Source: Synchiropus splendidus
Taxonomy: Eukaryota > Chordata > Actinopteri > Syngnathiformes > Callionymidae
DNA length: 64,000 bases
Assembly: GCF_027744825.2 (NCBI RefSeq)
Contig: NC_071347.1
Span: 10,849,501 to 10,913,500 of the forward strand
Direction: 5' to 3'
Below are positions 47,600 through 59,415 of the stretch, piece after piece; position 1 is the stretch's first letter; each line of letters begins with the position of its first letter. The notes under the pieces are model-generated. The model was not told the origin of the DNA, made no database searches, and was given only the letters and a program-made list of their open reading frames with translations. Position numbers and translations under genes: made by a program.

Positions 47600-49437
47600 G
47601 TAAGTACCACGTTGTGTGTCCTTGGTGACGGCTTATTTAAAATTGCGTTGATGACCTCAAACATGGAAGGAATAATGTGTGAAGTCGCAGGAGCGTTCCA
47701 TTACTGATCCAGAAGAGCTGCCGGGGCGTAAATGGAGTTAAAGTCATCTGAGAATAATGCTTGAAATGCTGCAAGAATACACTGCGAGATTTAAACCCTT
47801 TGCCACCATGAGTCAGTTGTTTTAGTGGCGAGCAGGAAGGGCAGGATTTTGCTACAACACAAACTAAAAGTGTTTTAACATTGAATTCCCAATAAATTGT
47901 GATCAGAAAATTCCAGTTTATATTTTTCAGCGCTGCTGCTCTGCATTATTAGAGGAAGTCTCACCTTCCGTCCTGTTTTTTTTTTTTTTTTGTGAGGGGT
48001 GGTGAGGAGTTGTTAGATCCTCAGATAAGAGTGTGAATCCACTCAGACTCAGCCCTTGCATAATGCTCATGAGATCACATACCTGTCAGAGATTCTGCTA
48101 ATTAGTCGACACGACAGTTGACAGTCTCGGCAAACAAATGCATCATGGGAATGGATGACACACATTCGCAGAGGAGCCTTGGTGGATGTGTAATTACAGG
48201 TAAAACTTGATGAACACAATTGTTATCTCAAAACCTGGCACCAGTACCACTGCAAATAAAAAATAGGTTTTGTTTATTGTTAATTCACCAGAATATACAA
48301 ACAGAAAATACATTTTAATGCATATATTTGTTAATTTTCAGAATTACAAATGACAAGCAAATACAAAGAAACAACCAATACGCTTTTCTCCACCCACCCT
48401 CCACACTCAATTGCAACTTACTGTAAGCGTACAAAATCCAGTCACATAAAGTCATGATCACAGCAAAAAAAAAAAAAAAAAAGGTTTCTCTTGTAGCAAT
48501 TGAATAAAAGGGGTCCAGATATCAAAGAAGTCATGCACTTTCCCTTTTCTTATATAGGTCATTTTTTCGAGAGCTGGACATTTCCCTGATCTATTGACCA
48601 ACTATAGGGGCTGAAACATTTTTCCAATTCAATGCAACAACATGTTTGCAATGAAAATTATCTTTTTTTTTTCTTATGTGCATTAAGAGAAAGATTTATA
48701 GGAGACTTGAGTAGAAAATACATGATTATTCATGAAGCTTCAGTCGCCCATTCCACTGCTCTTTCCCCTCTTCTCACGGTGGATTTTGAAGTATAACTGA
48801 GAGTAAAACCAACGTAGAAATGTTCAACATTTATTTCTTCTGGTTGCACCAGCTCCTGACTGTGATTCTTTGATGGACGAGCGTTTACACTTCAGAGCTC
48901 TGTCCTGCTCCGTGCAAGAGCTCTTAAAAACACAAAAGCTCCACATCATGTCTGTTGACGTGTTAAAATAAATAACACTGCTTCAATGTCAGAAAGCGTT
49001 TTGACTACTTTTAAACACAGCACAATTGGCGCTCTCCTGGTAGCCAGATGAAATGTCTAGATCCTTTTGTGACGTCGTTGCCACCGCAGCAACCCACGAT
49101 TCAGACACATTCATTGTATCACGATCTAAATATTTTTGACACATTGCTTCCTGAGGTGATTCATATTGTGCTACTGGCCAACCAACCAGCAATTTTCTGT
49201 AATTATTTCAATGTGTGACAGTGTTTACACTGGATCTACTCCCCCGGCGCTAATTTGTAGCAGCTAATATGAGGGAAAAAAGGTTTTTTTTCCAGGGGTT
49301 AAAAGCCCTATTTTGCATAATAATAAACAACTACAACATGATTCATCAATGACCTTTACCAAGCGTCACCTGCAGCTCTGAGCGTTTCTCTTTCGACAAC
49401 AAACAGCGTGAACATTCATCATGTGCACCCCCTGTAG
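47600..49437 (+). other. Intron between exons 9 and 10 (1.8 kb)
   Basis: Contains a T-run (47978-47992), a roughly 18-A run near 48464-48482 followed by an AT-rich segment that may be the tail of a reversed retroelement, and otherwise unremarkable DNA. No exon-like frame was seen. Confidence 0.75.
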
Positions 49438-49610
49438 ACTTCCTGCGAGAAGACACCATGGTCGGCACCAGTTTCCTCCGAGTGGCGGCTCACGATGACG
49501 ACTTTGGCACCAACGCAGCGGTCGCGTACTCCATGTCGCTGGAGCAGCCCGAGTACCTGCGAGTCAATGCTGTGACTGGATGGGTGTACGTCAACCAGCC
49601 CATTTCTCAG
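49438..49610 (+). CDS. Neural-cadherin-like gene, exon 10 of window
   Basis: This 173-bp exon starts a repeat with YFLREDTMVGTSFLRVAAHD, where RED stands for PEN. The calcium loop is DDDFGTNAAVAYSM, and YLRVNAVTGWVYVNQPISQ follows. The phrase GWVYVNQPIS leading into RSFITREIIATDGGN in the next exon is characteristic, as I recall, of the Drosophila N-cadherin/Hz-cadherin group. The acceptor is CCCTGTAG and the donor GTCAGT. It enters in phase 1 and leaves in phase 0. The neighbouring intron is the largest in the window. Confidence 0.95.
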
Positions 49611-50149
49611 GTCAGTCATTGGTCAACAGCCACATCCATTAAAACGCGACTGTTTCGTGATACTGTGTCAGCGGAGCTAATGAATTCGGCTGTTCAGCTG
49701 AACTTTAAATTAGCCATCTACAATGAAATATTTATGATATTCAGTGGTTCTCGAATGGTCTTTAGTTTATAAATAAAACTGTCAAGAAAAAGGATTAGTA
49801 GTTTTAGCCTCACTTTTAACTCAATTTTACAATGTTGCACAAGTTGTTTTTTTGTCTGGAAGAATTGCTGCTCGACATGAAGCTTACTCCCTCACAAATG
49901 TGATCCACTTTCAGGTACGATAGGATGGGGAGCAAAAGACTGAAGTTAAGGCATTGATGTGTCTTTGGGTATTTTTATGTGTCAGGGAAGAATGAAGAGT
50001 CAGTTCATGTTGCTCTAGAGTTGACAGGCGCATATCTGGAATCAATCTGCTGCCTGTCTCTCAACTATGTCCATGAGCACTGGAAAGTTGAGCTGGTAAT
50101 AAATCAACGATCACGTCCATAAATGTGTGGTTATTGGCACAGTTCCCTC

Positions 50150-50261
50150 ATTCTTCATTATTTATTTATTTATTTTGACTCTAACTTATACAATGGAACA
50201 GGTCTGGAGCAAGATGTGCTTTAACTGCACACTGTCAGCTTTCATTTGAGGGTATTTACCT

Positions 50262-50357
<96 letters not shown>

Positions 50358-51258
50358 CCCTGTATTATTCCCTTATTATTCCAGTGAAGTTCATTTCAAG
50401 AGTGCTGTTTGCATTTGGCATCTGTAGCCGTGACCTCTATGTGAGACCCAAAAAGTTGTCACTCTCAGCCAAGCTATCATTAATACAACACACTCATCAG
50501 AGAGCAAAAACATTAGTCTGTTTGGAACATTCCTGAAAAGAAAGAAAGCCCCAGTGAGCTCAGCAAGAAAACAGCACTGCTGTACGACAGAAGGATTCAT
50601 TACATGGTGAAGAAAAATCCCTTCACAACAATGAGCAACCACAATCTCCTGGGTGTCTGCATATGTGTCAAGGGAAGGCTTGACCAGCGTGAATACAGGA
50701 GCTTCACCACAAGACAGTAAGCATCGGTTTGCCTCAAGAACTGGAAGTGAGAGTCTGCATCATTGATGTTGTGACTGCTGACAAAACATTTTTTCGACAA
50801 TATTATGGGCTTATAACACAAGAAATGCTTCATAACTCAGTGGTTGTCGCTTTGTTGTTGGTCAATGACCTAAAGAGTGATGTAAACACGAGTGATGGAA
50901 AAACAAGTTTATTTAAGGCTTAGAAGTTGAACATCACCAGGGATCAAACCCAGCCTCCGGTGATGTCTAAGTACAGTATGGGTTCCATGACTTCTGGCTG
51001 TAGTTTACGGCAAAGGGTTTGTTACCAAGTATTAAAAAGTGATTTATGACGGTTTCAGTCCCATTGGTTTTGGTCCCTTAAAAAAGTGGGTGGCACAAAG
51101 TACTGTACTGCTGACTTGCAAATACCTTCAAATAAGTGCTGAAAGTCTGCATTGTATTTTCTGTACAATTTTCTTGTACGTTTCTTTTCAAATCATAGCG
51201 TTAGTGTTTAGTGGCAAAAAGAGTCGTGTCAATGTGCCACATCTTATGGATCAGTTAG
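50150..51258 (+). mobile_element. Decayed Tc1-like DNA transposon
   Basis: The left subterminal sequence CAAGATGTGCTTTAACTGCA...GTCAGCTTTCATTTGAGGGT and the right 'AATACCTTCAAATAAGTGCTGAAAGTCTGCA' are inverted counterparts. Between them are remnants of a transposase, including MVKKNPFTT, the DNA for 'DVVTADK' and ITRDQTQPPVMS. The ITRDxTQ...VMS order is the transposase C-terminus, and the trailing TTTTGGTCCCTTAAAAAAGT is the expected 3' UTR. The frames are broken and much of the catalytic core is deleted or unreadable, so it is immobile. The exact TA-flanked ends are too degraded to place. Confidence 0.85.
50264..50353. repeat. AT microsatellite, about 45 units
   Basis: A 90-bp uninterrupted AT run lies just inside the left part of the Tc1-like element. 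The run creates a spurious open frame of repeating Ile-Tyr. Length and purity suggest high polymorphism between individuals. Confidence 0.97.
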
Positions 51259-51447
51259 AGGTATGATTCAGAGAGAAAGGACAAGTAATAGCTCTTCAGC
51301 TTGAATGGATCTGTTCCACACTTCAGTTTGACATGCTCCACTTTCTTGCTGTAAACCATGTGAGAAGTCACTACCCAGCAATTGTCTTGAAACATTAAAT
51401 ATATGTTTTAAATGTGACAATAATAATTAATGCCAGCTAATGCATGG

Positions 51448-51470
51448 GTGTGTGTGTGTGTGTGTGTCAC
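51448..51470. repeat. TG microsatellite
   Basis: About eleven TG units after GCATGGG; a simple repeat with no other content. Confidence 0.9.
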
Positions 51471-52932
51471 GCTGAATGCAAGTCTATGTACATCGGCGCT
51501 CAAGGGGCTTTTGCAAGATGAATGTCTCACACCAGAATTGCGTATAAATGATTGATCAATGATGTTACGCACAGCTACCTGTGACTCTATTTCAACGCTG
51601 CTGCTCCTCTCCTTTATTAAAGACTCCTCTTTAAATATACATAACATCCTCTAAACCTCAAGTAATGAAAAACATCCATCTCGTTTTAGGGAATGACTTC
51701 TTCAGTGAAGCAAAGTGCTCACTACTTCACCTAATTGTGTTGGATCATTGCTATTTATCTTCCTTGAGTTGTAGATTGACCATTTCAAAGCAATTGTGTG
51801 ACTTGCCGAGTCCCAAAGAAGAAAAAAAAAGTTGTTTAACAGTGGGGATAAAACATCTAGATTCAAGATTTTTATTTCTCACTCTCCTGAATGCCGACAA
51901 CTTACAGAACTTGCTGTTTTCGCGGCATGGAATTCAAGTTCATCTCCATCAAATCTAGCATATTTTTTATCTGAACAAAATTTCACAGTGCAGAATTCAG
52001 AACCCAAATATTGCCTGGTTGGTGTTTTGGTACCACTCTGCATGGCTGTCTATTATTTATCTTGTTTTAGAACACTGGTGTTGAATGTCTCCGGCAAGCT
52101 TCTCTCCGACCTCATGCTTAAAACCTTCACGGAACAACGGTGTTGCATATTTCACGACATTTTCACAAACACTTTGAATCATCTCAGCCTCTTCGCACCG
52201 CGACTTGATTTCTAAAAGCTTTTTATTAATTAATAATCGTCTGAGATTTAGTTGCAGATTTTTTTTTTTAAGTGAATTAAAAACATTAACACCAAGAGTT
52301 CATACCTCGCATCAGCCTTAAATGTTTTAACATCAAGCATATGAAATGAAGCGCCATTTTTTCAGTCAGATGAATGCTGTCTTCCTCCGTGTCGCCTTGC
52401 ATCTTAAGCACTCGACGTTGTGACGTTGCGGCAAACAAAAACACAACTGCCTCCTTGAATCACCGCGCCATGCTATGATGCTTTAAGGACAACACTACAG
52501 AGTGATCTTGAACTTAAAAATACATGTTGTGATAGTATTCTTCTCCAGGTATTCAAGTATTCCAGTCCGAGTGTCTCTTGTTTAGATATCTGTGCTCAAC
52601 TTATTATGGCTGCCATGTTTATCCTCAGAAGCTGTTGTGGTGGTGCTTAAAGGGAACTGATATTGTGCATTTTCAAATCTTGTTGGACCCCCATCAAACA
52701 CTGCAATTCTGCAGTTTCTTCTTGAACAAAACTATGTATTTTGAAATAGATTAGAAAACGCAGATGAGCTCAGCCAATTTGATAATGATTCCTATAGTGG
52801 GAGCTGTACTCATTTTCCTCAACCACCCCCACTCCACAATGACTGGAGTCAAGAGTAGAGTAGGTTCTACCTGCAAAACCTGCACTCGGCTGCTGCCGAC
52901 AGCTACAGAAACTACTCCCACTTCCCATGGCT

Positions 52933-53010
52933 TCATATATTGGCATTATGAAAGTGGGCTTTTTCGTTCTATACTGATGACAGAGGCAGCCGTCACCATT
53001 GCATGTTGGG
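52933..53010 (+). repeat. Dispersed repeat family C, copy 2
   Basis: Reads 'TCATATATTGGCATTATGAA... GTTCTATACTGATGACAGAGGCAGCCGTCACCATTGCATGTTGGG'. The core 'GGCAGCC(G/T)TCA(C/T)(C/T)(A/G)TT(G/A)CATG' is shared with the minus strand of 53200-53286 and of 29041-29120. Confidence 0.6.
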
Positions 53011-53199
53011 ATTCAATGGAGAACAGTGTGGTTCTCTCGGCGTTTGGCGGAAAGTTTGAAGGGGTTTTAATAGCAATTGACTTGTTTCATGTCGAATGAA
53101 AGAAGCGGAATCCCATGGCTTACCTAACCCCAACCTTTTTTTTACGTGATGCTACACTGCCCACCGAGTCAGGACATGCCACGGAAGGCGAACCATGTG

Positions 53200-53286
53200 T
53201 CCAACATGCAACAATGAAGGCTGCCTTTCTTGTCAGTGTATGATGCAAAAGTCCACTTTCCCACTGTCCCAAAGTCAATATATTTA
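53200..53286 (-). repeat. Dispersed repeat family C, copy 3
   Basis: On the minus strand this reads 'TAAATATATTGACTTTGGGA... CATCATACACTGACAAGAAAGGCAGCCTTCATTGTTGCATGTTGGA', the inverted partner of 52933-53010 about 190 bp away. The pair could be the two ends of one element or two insertions. Confidence 0.65.
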
Positions 53287-56039
53287 CACCTCGGGAGTGA
53301 CGATAGGTTGTGCGAAACACACTCTGCTGACGTCACTGCATCGGAACGCGTAACAAACTTAAAATTGTGAGCGAGGAGGCAACAGTGTTATTGTGCATAG
53401 CATTACTGGAACCCATCTCCAAAAAATCTGTTTAAATGATTGTATGTTTTAAATGGAGGCAGAGTCAGCTGTAACGTGACATCCAACTTTAAAACAGATC
53501 ATGATGCGGGACTTTAGTGCATCATGTAGAGGAAGACTTCAACGTTTGAAACACGTGCATCGGTCAGTAAAATTGGACAGGTCTCCTATAAGGTGTTGAA
53601 GTGCAGATGCAGGTGTGAACTGTTAATCCATTAACTACAACAGTACAATTGCAAATTTTCTCCTGGCTGTTTATAAAACAATATTCTATGCCCTGTTTAC
53701 ATGTAAACCAGTGGGGTTGTAGTGCGGATAATGGGAATGAAAACAATACGCGAGTTGAAGGGGATGTGGGAGGTGGTACCCCGCCTCAAGAATCTCAGTC
53801 AAAATCATCTCCCCTGTAAAAGTGTCACCCCCCTTCCATCCCTCTCTTTCACAGCAGATGTTGGAAATATAATATAGCAATCTTTAAACCAAATAAAAAA
53901 AAAAGGAATCAATACAAGTGGATGTCTTTTATCGCTCCAACGCCCCTTACCCCACACGGCAAAGCACGGTGACAATTATTTACGTCAATCGACTCGACAC
54001 AGCTCACTAAGACTGCACACACACACATCCTGCTAAAAATACACCCTGACACCCACAATCACAAGTGTGTAACACAGAAAACCCAAGTTATTCTCGAAAG
54101 CTGCATCAGCATTTCCTCTCCCACAGGCACATGCAGACATTTGGGGCTACTGGTGCTCAAAGCGGGAAAAAATGGCACACAACACACAGTTATTGTTGTT
54201 GTCAGTGAAATAAACAACTTTATTTTTTCTATTTCAACAAATATGCATAATAAAGTAAAATGTTTCGAGCTCAGTTCCATCTGACTGTGGCTGACCATGA
54301 GATTATCCCGTATTGCAGTGAAACGATGAGGTTGGTGGCATAAGCCACATAAAAAAGTATATAAGTAAAATAAATGGCGCACACATTTATATCTATGCTG
54401 CTTAATATTTTGAAGAGGATCATGGTAAAACATATGAATTTTAAAAATGCATGCATAAGAGACATACACGGGATGCAAACCAGCAACCTTATGACACACA
54501 GTGATGTGCTTGAATCGCTATACTGCCGCTAAGTCACATGACCAGCTGTTCAGGAGAGCTTTACAGCCTTACATATCTGTAGGATGTCTCGCAACACAGT
54601 AAAACAAAGTGGATCTTAGCCTCTGACTGGTTTGCCATCCACGGTCTATGCAAACTAGGATACATTTGTGTCGGGGAAAATACAGATTAACTAGAATTGC
54701 TGGGTCATCCACTACGTGCGTTGTAATAAAACAAATAAAATACAGATATGTGTAGTCAGTGTATCGATTATTTGTTGCAACAGAGAGCACCAAAATATCT
54801 TGCAATATCCCCCCCACTAGTGTCAAACCCAGGGGCGTCCTGCCTGATGATGGGTTCTGACATCGGGACCGCTCTACTCCTCCTTCTCCTCAGCTTCTGC
54901 ATCCCATTGTATTTCACAGACAATCAACTTATTCAACTTATGAGATTCATTAACGCTGCTTATCAACCTTTGGTTCTTCACCATCTCACCGAGTGCATTG
55001 GGATGAATCTAAGCATGACTCAGCAGATTGAGAATGAGGATATATTGGCCATGTAAGTTAATTAAACACGCAGTCATGCATATGAAACCACACAATTCCT
55101 TTGTTCATTCAAGTATCATAAGGCTTCTTTGCTGTACTATGAAGACCAAGTTTTTGAACAATCATTTTGTTCATGGCATTTCTTTCTTCGTGACTCAATG
55201 ACAGAAACTGTTCTGTAACAGGAATCATTAGAAGAAGGTCTTGACTTGTCCTGGAGCGTATCCACGTCAAGACTGGGGTCATGTGGGGAGTGAAGATAAA
55301 AATAGGTCAGTCGATAAGCAGGACCACAGTTGTCTCTTTGGGTGGATTGGAAGAAAGAATTAGAGGTCAGATCAGAGGGAAACTTACTACAGGGTTGATG
55401 GGTGTGGTTGACTTGAAGAAGGGTGCAATAAAAGTGATCGACCAACATGAACTCCTGTCACTCATTCATGGCATAAAATTGCAGCTGATGAGGCCACACT
55501 GAATATGACAGATTATCATCTTCATTCTTCCAATTCAGCCTTGGAAGAGTCGTACATGTTGGAAAAGAATAATTGAATTGTTCCCACAGCACAAAATGTA
55601 ATTTTGAAGTTAAGAGAGATTCCGTTTATCTGGCTGCATATAATAGACGCAAGGTTTTCCTTAATAGAATAATGCCTCTTAAACTCCATTGTTATGTGGG
55701 GAGATTATTTTGCTCGGTGGTTATCTGCTATTCTCAGAAAAGTCGGAATTATATGCAAGGATCTTGGTCGTAATGAGTTAAAAATGTTTGGCTTCAGAAT
55801 ATGAAGTTGTGGAATGCAAAATGACATTTTTACGGCAAAGTATAATAGAGCTTTGCTTTGCCAATTTTTCAACGCTGAGTCTGACAAATTTTTAAAAAAT
55901 TGAAGGCAACATGTTGATGACTTTTTTTTTTCATGTGTTTGGACGCACAGGCTGGTATGTCGACCTGTCTTTCATTGACCACGTTGAGTTAGAATGTACC
56001 TGTGAACTCTTCTTCTTTTTGCAATCCCATGAGTTGTTG

Positions 56040-56112
56040 CCACAGCAAGTCAGCCTCCTCCACCGTCACCTGTCCCCTTCATGTGCTCCTCCATCACATC
56101 CATGGACCGCAC
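56040..56112 (-). mobile_element. Probable LINE 3'-tail fragment, minus strand
   Basis: The minus strand reads RSMDVMEEHMKGTGDGG, resembling 'RFMDVVREDMQVVGVTEED' near the C-terminus of the LINE family seen elsewhere in this window. It is short, so the match is suggestive only. Confidence 0.45.
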
Positions 56113-56194
56113 ATGGTGTTTTCTCATCTTCTTTTACTTGCTGCCTCCATATCTAAAATCAACTCTATACCTTATGTATTTATACTGTATATAC

Positions 56195-56252
56195 AGCATA
56201 TATATATACCAATCTATATATACCAATCTATCTATATATATATATATACATT
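56195..56252. repeat. TA-rich simple sequence
   Basis: Interrupted TATATA and TATACCAATCTA units, with a duplicated ATATATACCAATCTAT phrase. Confidence 0.85.
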
Positions 56253-57128
56253 TAGATTATACTTAATCTTATCTAAATCAAATATTATCAATTTCAGTAC
56301 ATTGGGTTGTAATTATTGTATTATTATCCCAAATATTTATAAGATCCAGTTTTATTTGTTGCAGTCAATAACCTGTCACTATCCATGTAAAACAAGCTAG
56401 CAGGACCACACTAACATTTTATCTTGGAAACATCTTGAGCCCGGAGTGCGAGCATGCTGAAATGGCAGGCTATAATTTTGTATGGAAAACACCACACCAA
56501 CCACAAGTGGGGTCAAGAGACGATCAGCATATTATTACTGTAGTTACATCCAGGTGTAATGCCATGTGTTGCTCTCTCTAAAACATTGGTAAACCTTCTT
56601 GCTGCTGCCCAAAAACATAAAAATAGTGTGTTATTTAAAAGAGGGAAATTGCATGAGTGCCCCAGTTTGTGTTATTGCTGTGTGACTTGGGAACAAGAGT
56701 TTTCTTGGGAGTTGTGCCTGTGTAATTGTGCAGGGAGCTTGGTTGTCAGGGTCATGCAAGCCAGTCATTTCTTTATGTACTTGATGTTTTTTTGTGTTTT
56801 AGTTCTGCTTTTTTTCTATGACTCATGCTCTTGTTAATAATTTCCCCTCAGCATGTCTCAAAACTGTCTCTCCAAACTCGGCAATCTAACTTTTCTAGTC
56901 AGGGACATGCACAGAGAGACCCCTTGTGGTGCCTGAGCACCAGACTTTTTGCCCAAATTGAGAAAATTGCCCTGTCTGGAGCTCATTTTTTTGGTCTTCA
57001 TTCGTAAATTCATCAGGAAAAAATGTTCTCCCATCAGTTTTGAGTGTATTTTGATAACTTACAGGCTGTTTATTTGAGTTGTCGTCGACTTTGTCCCGCC
57101 CACGACCTGCAGCATCATATAGGAACCA

Positions 57129-57498
57129 TGTATGATTCGTTCATTACCTTTTGTTGTGAAACGAAAATTGAAATGATACAAATAAAACAAAACAATTTCT
57201 CATTTTTTATTATTCGTTTCATAAACAAATTCCACACAACACAATTTTTCGTGCAGTGGACTTTGTGCTGAAAACAGAATAACCAAACCTAAAATACTAT
57301 CGGGATGGGTCATTCTTATTGAATAGGTAGTTTTTAACACACACAAAATTCACTGCACAAAAAATGACTTGTTTTTTGTTTGAAGGAATGTGTTTTATGT
57401 TTCTGGAAGTCGTTTATAAAACGAATTTTAAAAAATTTTTTATTTGTATCATTTTATTTTTTGTTTGACATCGAAAATTGAATGAACGGATCATACAC
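57129..57498. mobile_element. MITE with long imperfect inverted ends
   Basis: The left end TGTATGATTCGTTCATT and the right end AATGAACGGATCATACA are inverted repeats. Further paired blocks inside are ATGATACAAATAAA/TTTGTATCATTTTATT, TTCGTTTCATAAAC/GTTTATAAAACGAA and TTTTTCGTGCAGTGGACTTTGTG/CACAAAATTCACTGCACAAAAAA. The arms together cover about 300 of 370 bp, leaving a short centre near 57280-57330. No transposase is present and the superfamily is unknown to me. Confidence 0.8.
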
Positions 57499-59247
57499 CG
57501 CCCCGTAAACACATGCTGTCTCTGCAATGGCCTTCAACCAGAGTCGTGAGTCATTGTTCAATGTAGCACTAAGCGCCTTGTCATTTGCTTGATATTTCGA
57601 ATTCGCTCTCAGAGAAATGCATTAAATAAAAAAAAAAAAGTGCAAGCTAAAGTGGGTGCCCTTCTTTTGTGAATTGAGTAGCAGCCCCCCAAAATGTCCA
57701 TCTTTTAATATTCCTCACAATTCTTGGTCTCATTTCCTGGAAGCCAAGCTCGAGTCATATACCTGTGATGGGAGATTGGGGTTTAAACCTCATGATCTTG
57801 TGACTAGTAGTTGAGACCTCAAACAGTTCAGTCTTTCATTTCATATCATCATAATGAGAAAGAGTAAGAATTCAGTAAAGTCTGTTGCTTTCATACTGAA
57901 TTTGACAGCACAGTTTTTGAGTATTGGCAATTCAACGGAAGTTTAAAAAGTAAAGCAGTCCTTTATTTTCCTCAGAAAGAGCAGGCAAACTTATCTTGGT
58001 GGTGAATCTAAATGTCATGGCAGGCTGAGCCTCTGAAGCAGGGCACACTTAAGTAGCCTTTATCACATGGGATTGTCACTATCACGCCCTGTTTGACTTG
58101 GACAAACAGAACGAAAAACTCGTCTGACCTCTGAGCAAATGTTCATTTCCTCGCACAGAGCACTCTTTGATCACATACACTTGCGCAGTCAAATGCACTC
58201 CTTTGTTTCCTCGACTCAATTAAAGAACAATAGCAGAAGTAAAGGCGCTTTTGTGCACAATGACTTATGGCTTAATCAATGCGTGTTTCCTTATTCTCAG
58301 TCTAATGGCTTCCTCCTCGGCAGAGTTGGTTGAATACATTTTGGTTTTGTCGGAGACCTGAAGTGGCACAAAACGAAGCTGTGAAAAACTCATTTATTCG
58401 AGTAATAGTTTGGTCTTTGTGAGCTCACACGCCGGGTTCTGGTTCCATCAGCTTCCCGCAGCAGTGCGCCGCCATATTTCTCTCTCCTCTTTTATGTCTA
58501 TCAAGAGCAGAGTTATGTACTGCACTTACATGCGAGTTTTGTTTCAAATCTGACGTGCGAACTTGAAATAACTGGTACTGGTGTTGACCAATATATCCAC
58601 CAGGGGGAGCAGCACACACTCAAAAGTTTATGATGACAAACTCCAAAACCAACATGGCGACTGTGGAAGTATTTACAATGTAACTCTTGCGCAAAACATG
58701 AAACGGAGGCAGAGTTGTAGGAGGCAGTGGTTGGTGAGACTGTAAAATATATCGTGACTGGAGGACACAGAATTTTCCCCATTTCTATGTCTTCTTTGTG
58801 TCTCATGAGAGCGATGTATCAGGTAATAACAGCAACACTGCCCTTACATATTCCGATGGTACTGCTCCGTTTGGTCCATATCTGTAAGCTTGGTGGAAGT
58901 GTCCAGAAATATGAATGAAATGAAGGCAGGCCACGGACTGAAGACTGCGTCCATAGTAGTATCTTCACGTAATGTCGAGAATAAATGAGCCTTTTGTCTT
59001 TCAATCCTTCACATCCTGACGTCGTGTCCAGTGTGTCATGTGTCAGTCGTGGGATAAAATACATGTTCCCATGGAGCACCGATATCATATGCAGGAGAGC
59101 GGGACGGGACAGCAGATGTTCTTACTTTTCAAATGTCGCACTAGCCTCATTAAATCAGCTAAAGCCAAACGCGTGTCGCAGAAAGTGGCGTCTTGCTGTC
59201 TTGTCTGTTGTCATGTATATGTAATGGTGTGTTCTTGTTTACCACAG

Positions 59248-59415
59248 AGGTCCTTCATCACTCGAGAAATCATCGCCACTGACGGGGGGAACCGCAGCAC
59301 TTCCGTGGAGCTCTCAGTCACCATCACCAACGTGAAGAACCAGCCTCCACAGTGGGAGGAGGAGAGCTACAGCATGGTCATCCCTGAGAACACCGCCAGA
59401 GACACGCCGATTGTG
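59248..59415 (+). CDS. Neural-cadherin-like gene, exon 11 of window
   Basis: This 168-bp exon (56 whole codons) completes one repeat with RSFITREIIATDGGNRSTSV and the linker TITNVKNQPPQW, in which DXNDN has become NVKNQ. It opens the next repeat with YSMVIPENTARDTPIV. A NRS sequon is visible. NVKN-PP-W after a GGNRS-type turn fits my memory of the Drosophila N-cadherin group. The acceptor is TTACCACAG. The donor GTG|GTACTG is weak, but it keeps phase 0 and continues exactly into exon 12 (TPIV|TIKATS). Confidence 0.94.

Larger units (their letters stand above)
49611..59247 (+). other. Intron between exons 10 and 11 (9.6 kb)
   Basis: Holds a decayed Tc1 element (about 50150-51258) with an AT microsatellite, a TG microsatellite (51448-51470), an inverted pair of repeat family C (52933-53010 and 53200-53286), a probable LINE scrap (56040-56112), a TA-rich stretch (56195-56252) and a MITE with long inverted ends (57129-57498). 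Open frames such as 51832-52215 and 54059-54499 have no recognisable family or splice context. Confidence 0.75.

Noticed and set aside
50246..50536. 96-aa frame with repeating Ile-Tyr
   Set aside because: It is the translation of an AT microsatellite inside a Tc1 relic.
51832..52215. 127-aa plus-strand frame
   Set aside because: No recognisable motif, and nothing connects it to the cadherin reading phase; considered a chance frame in an AT-rich intron.
54059..54499. 146-aa minus-strand frame with hydrophobic stretches
   Set aside because: No family resemblance; hydrophobicity follows from T-rich codons.
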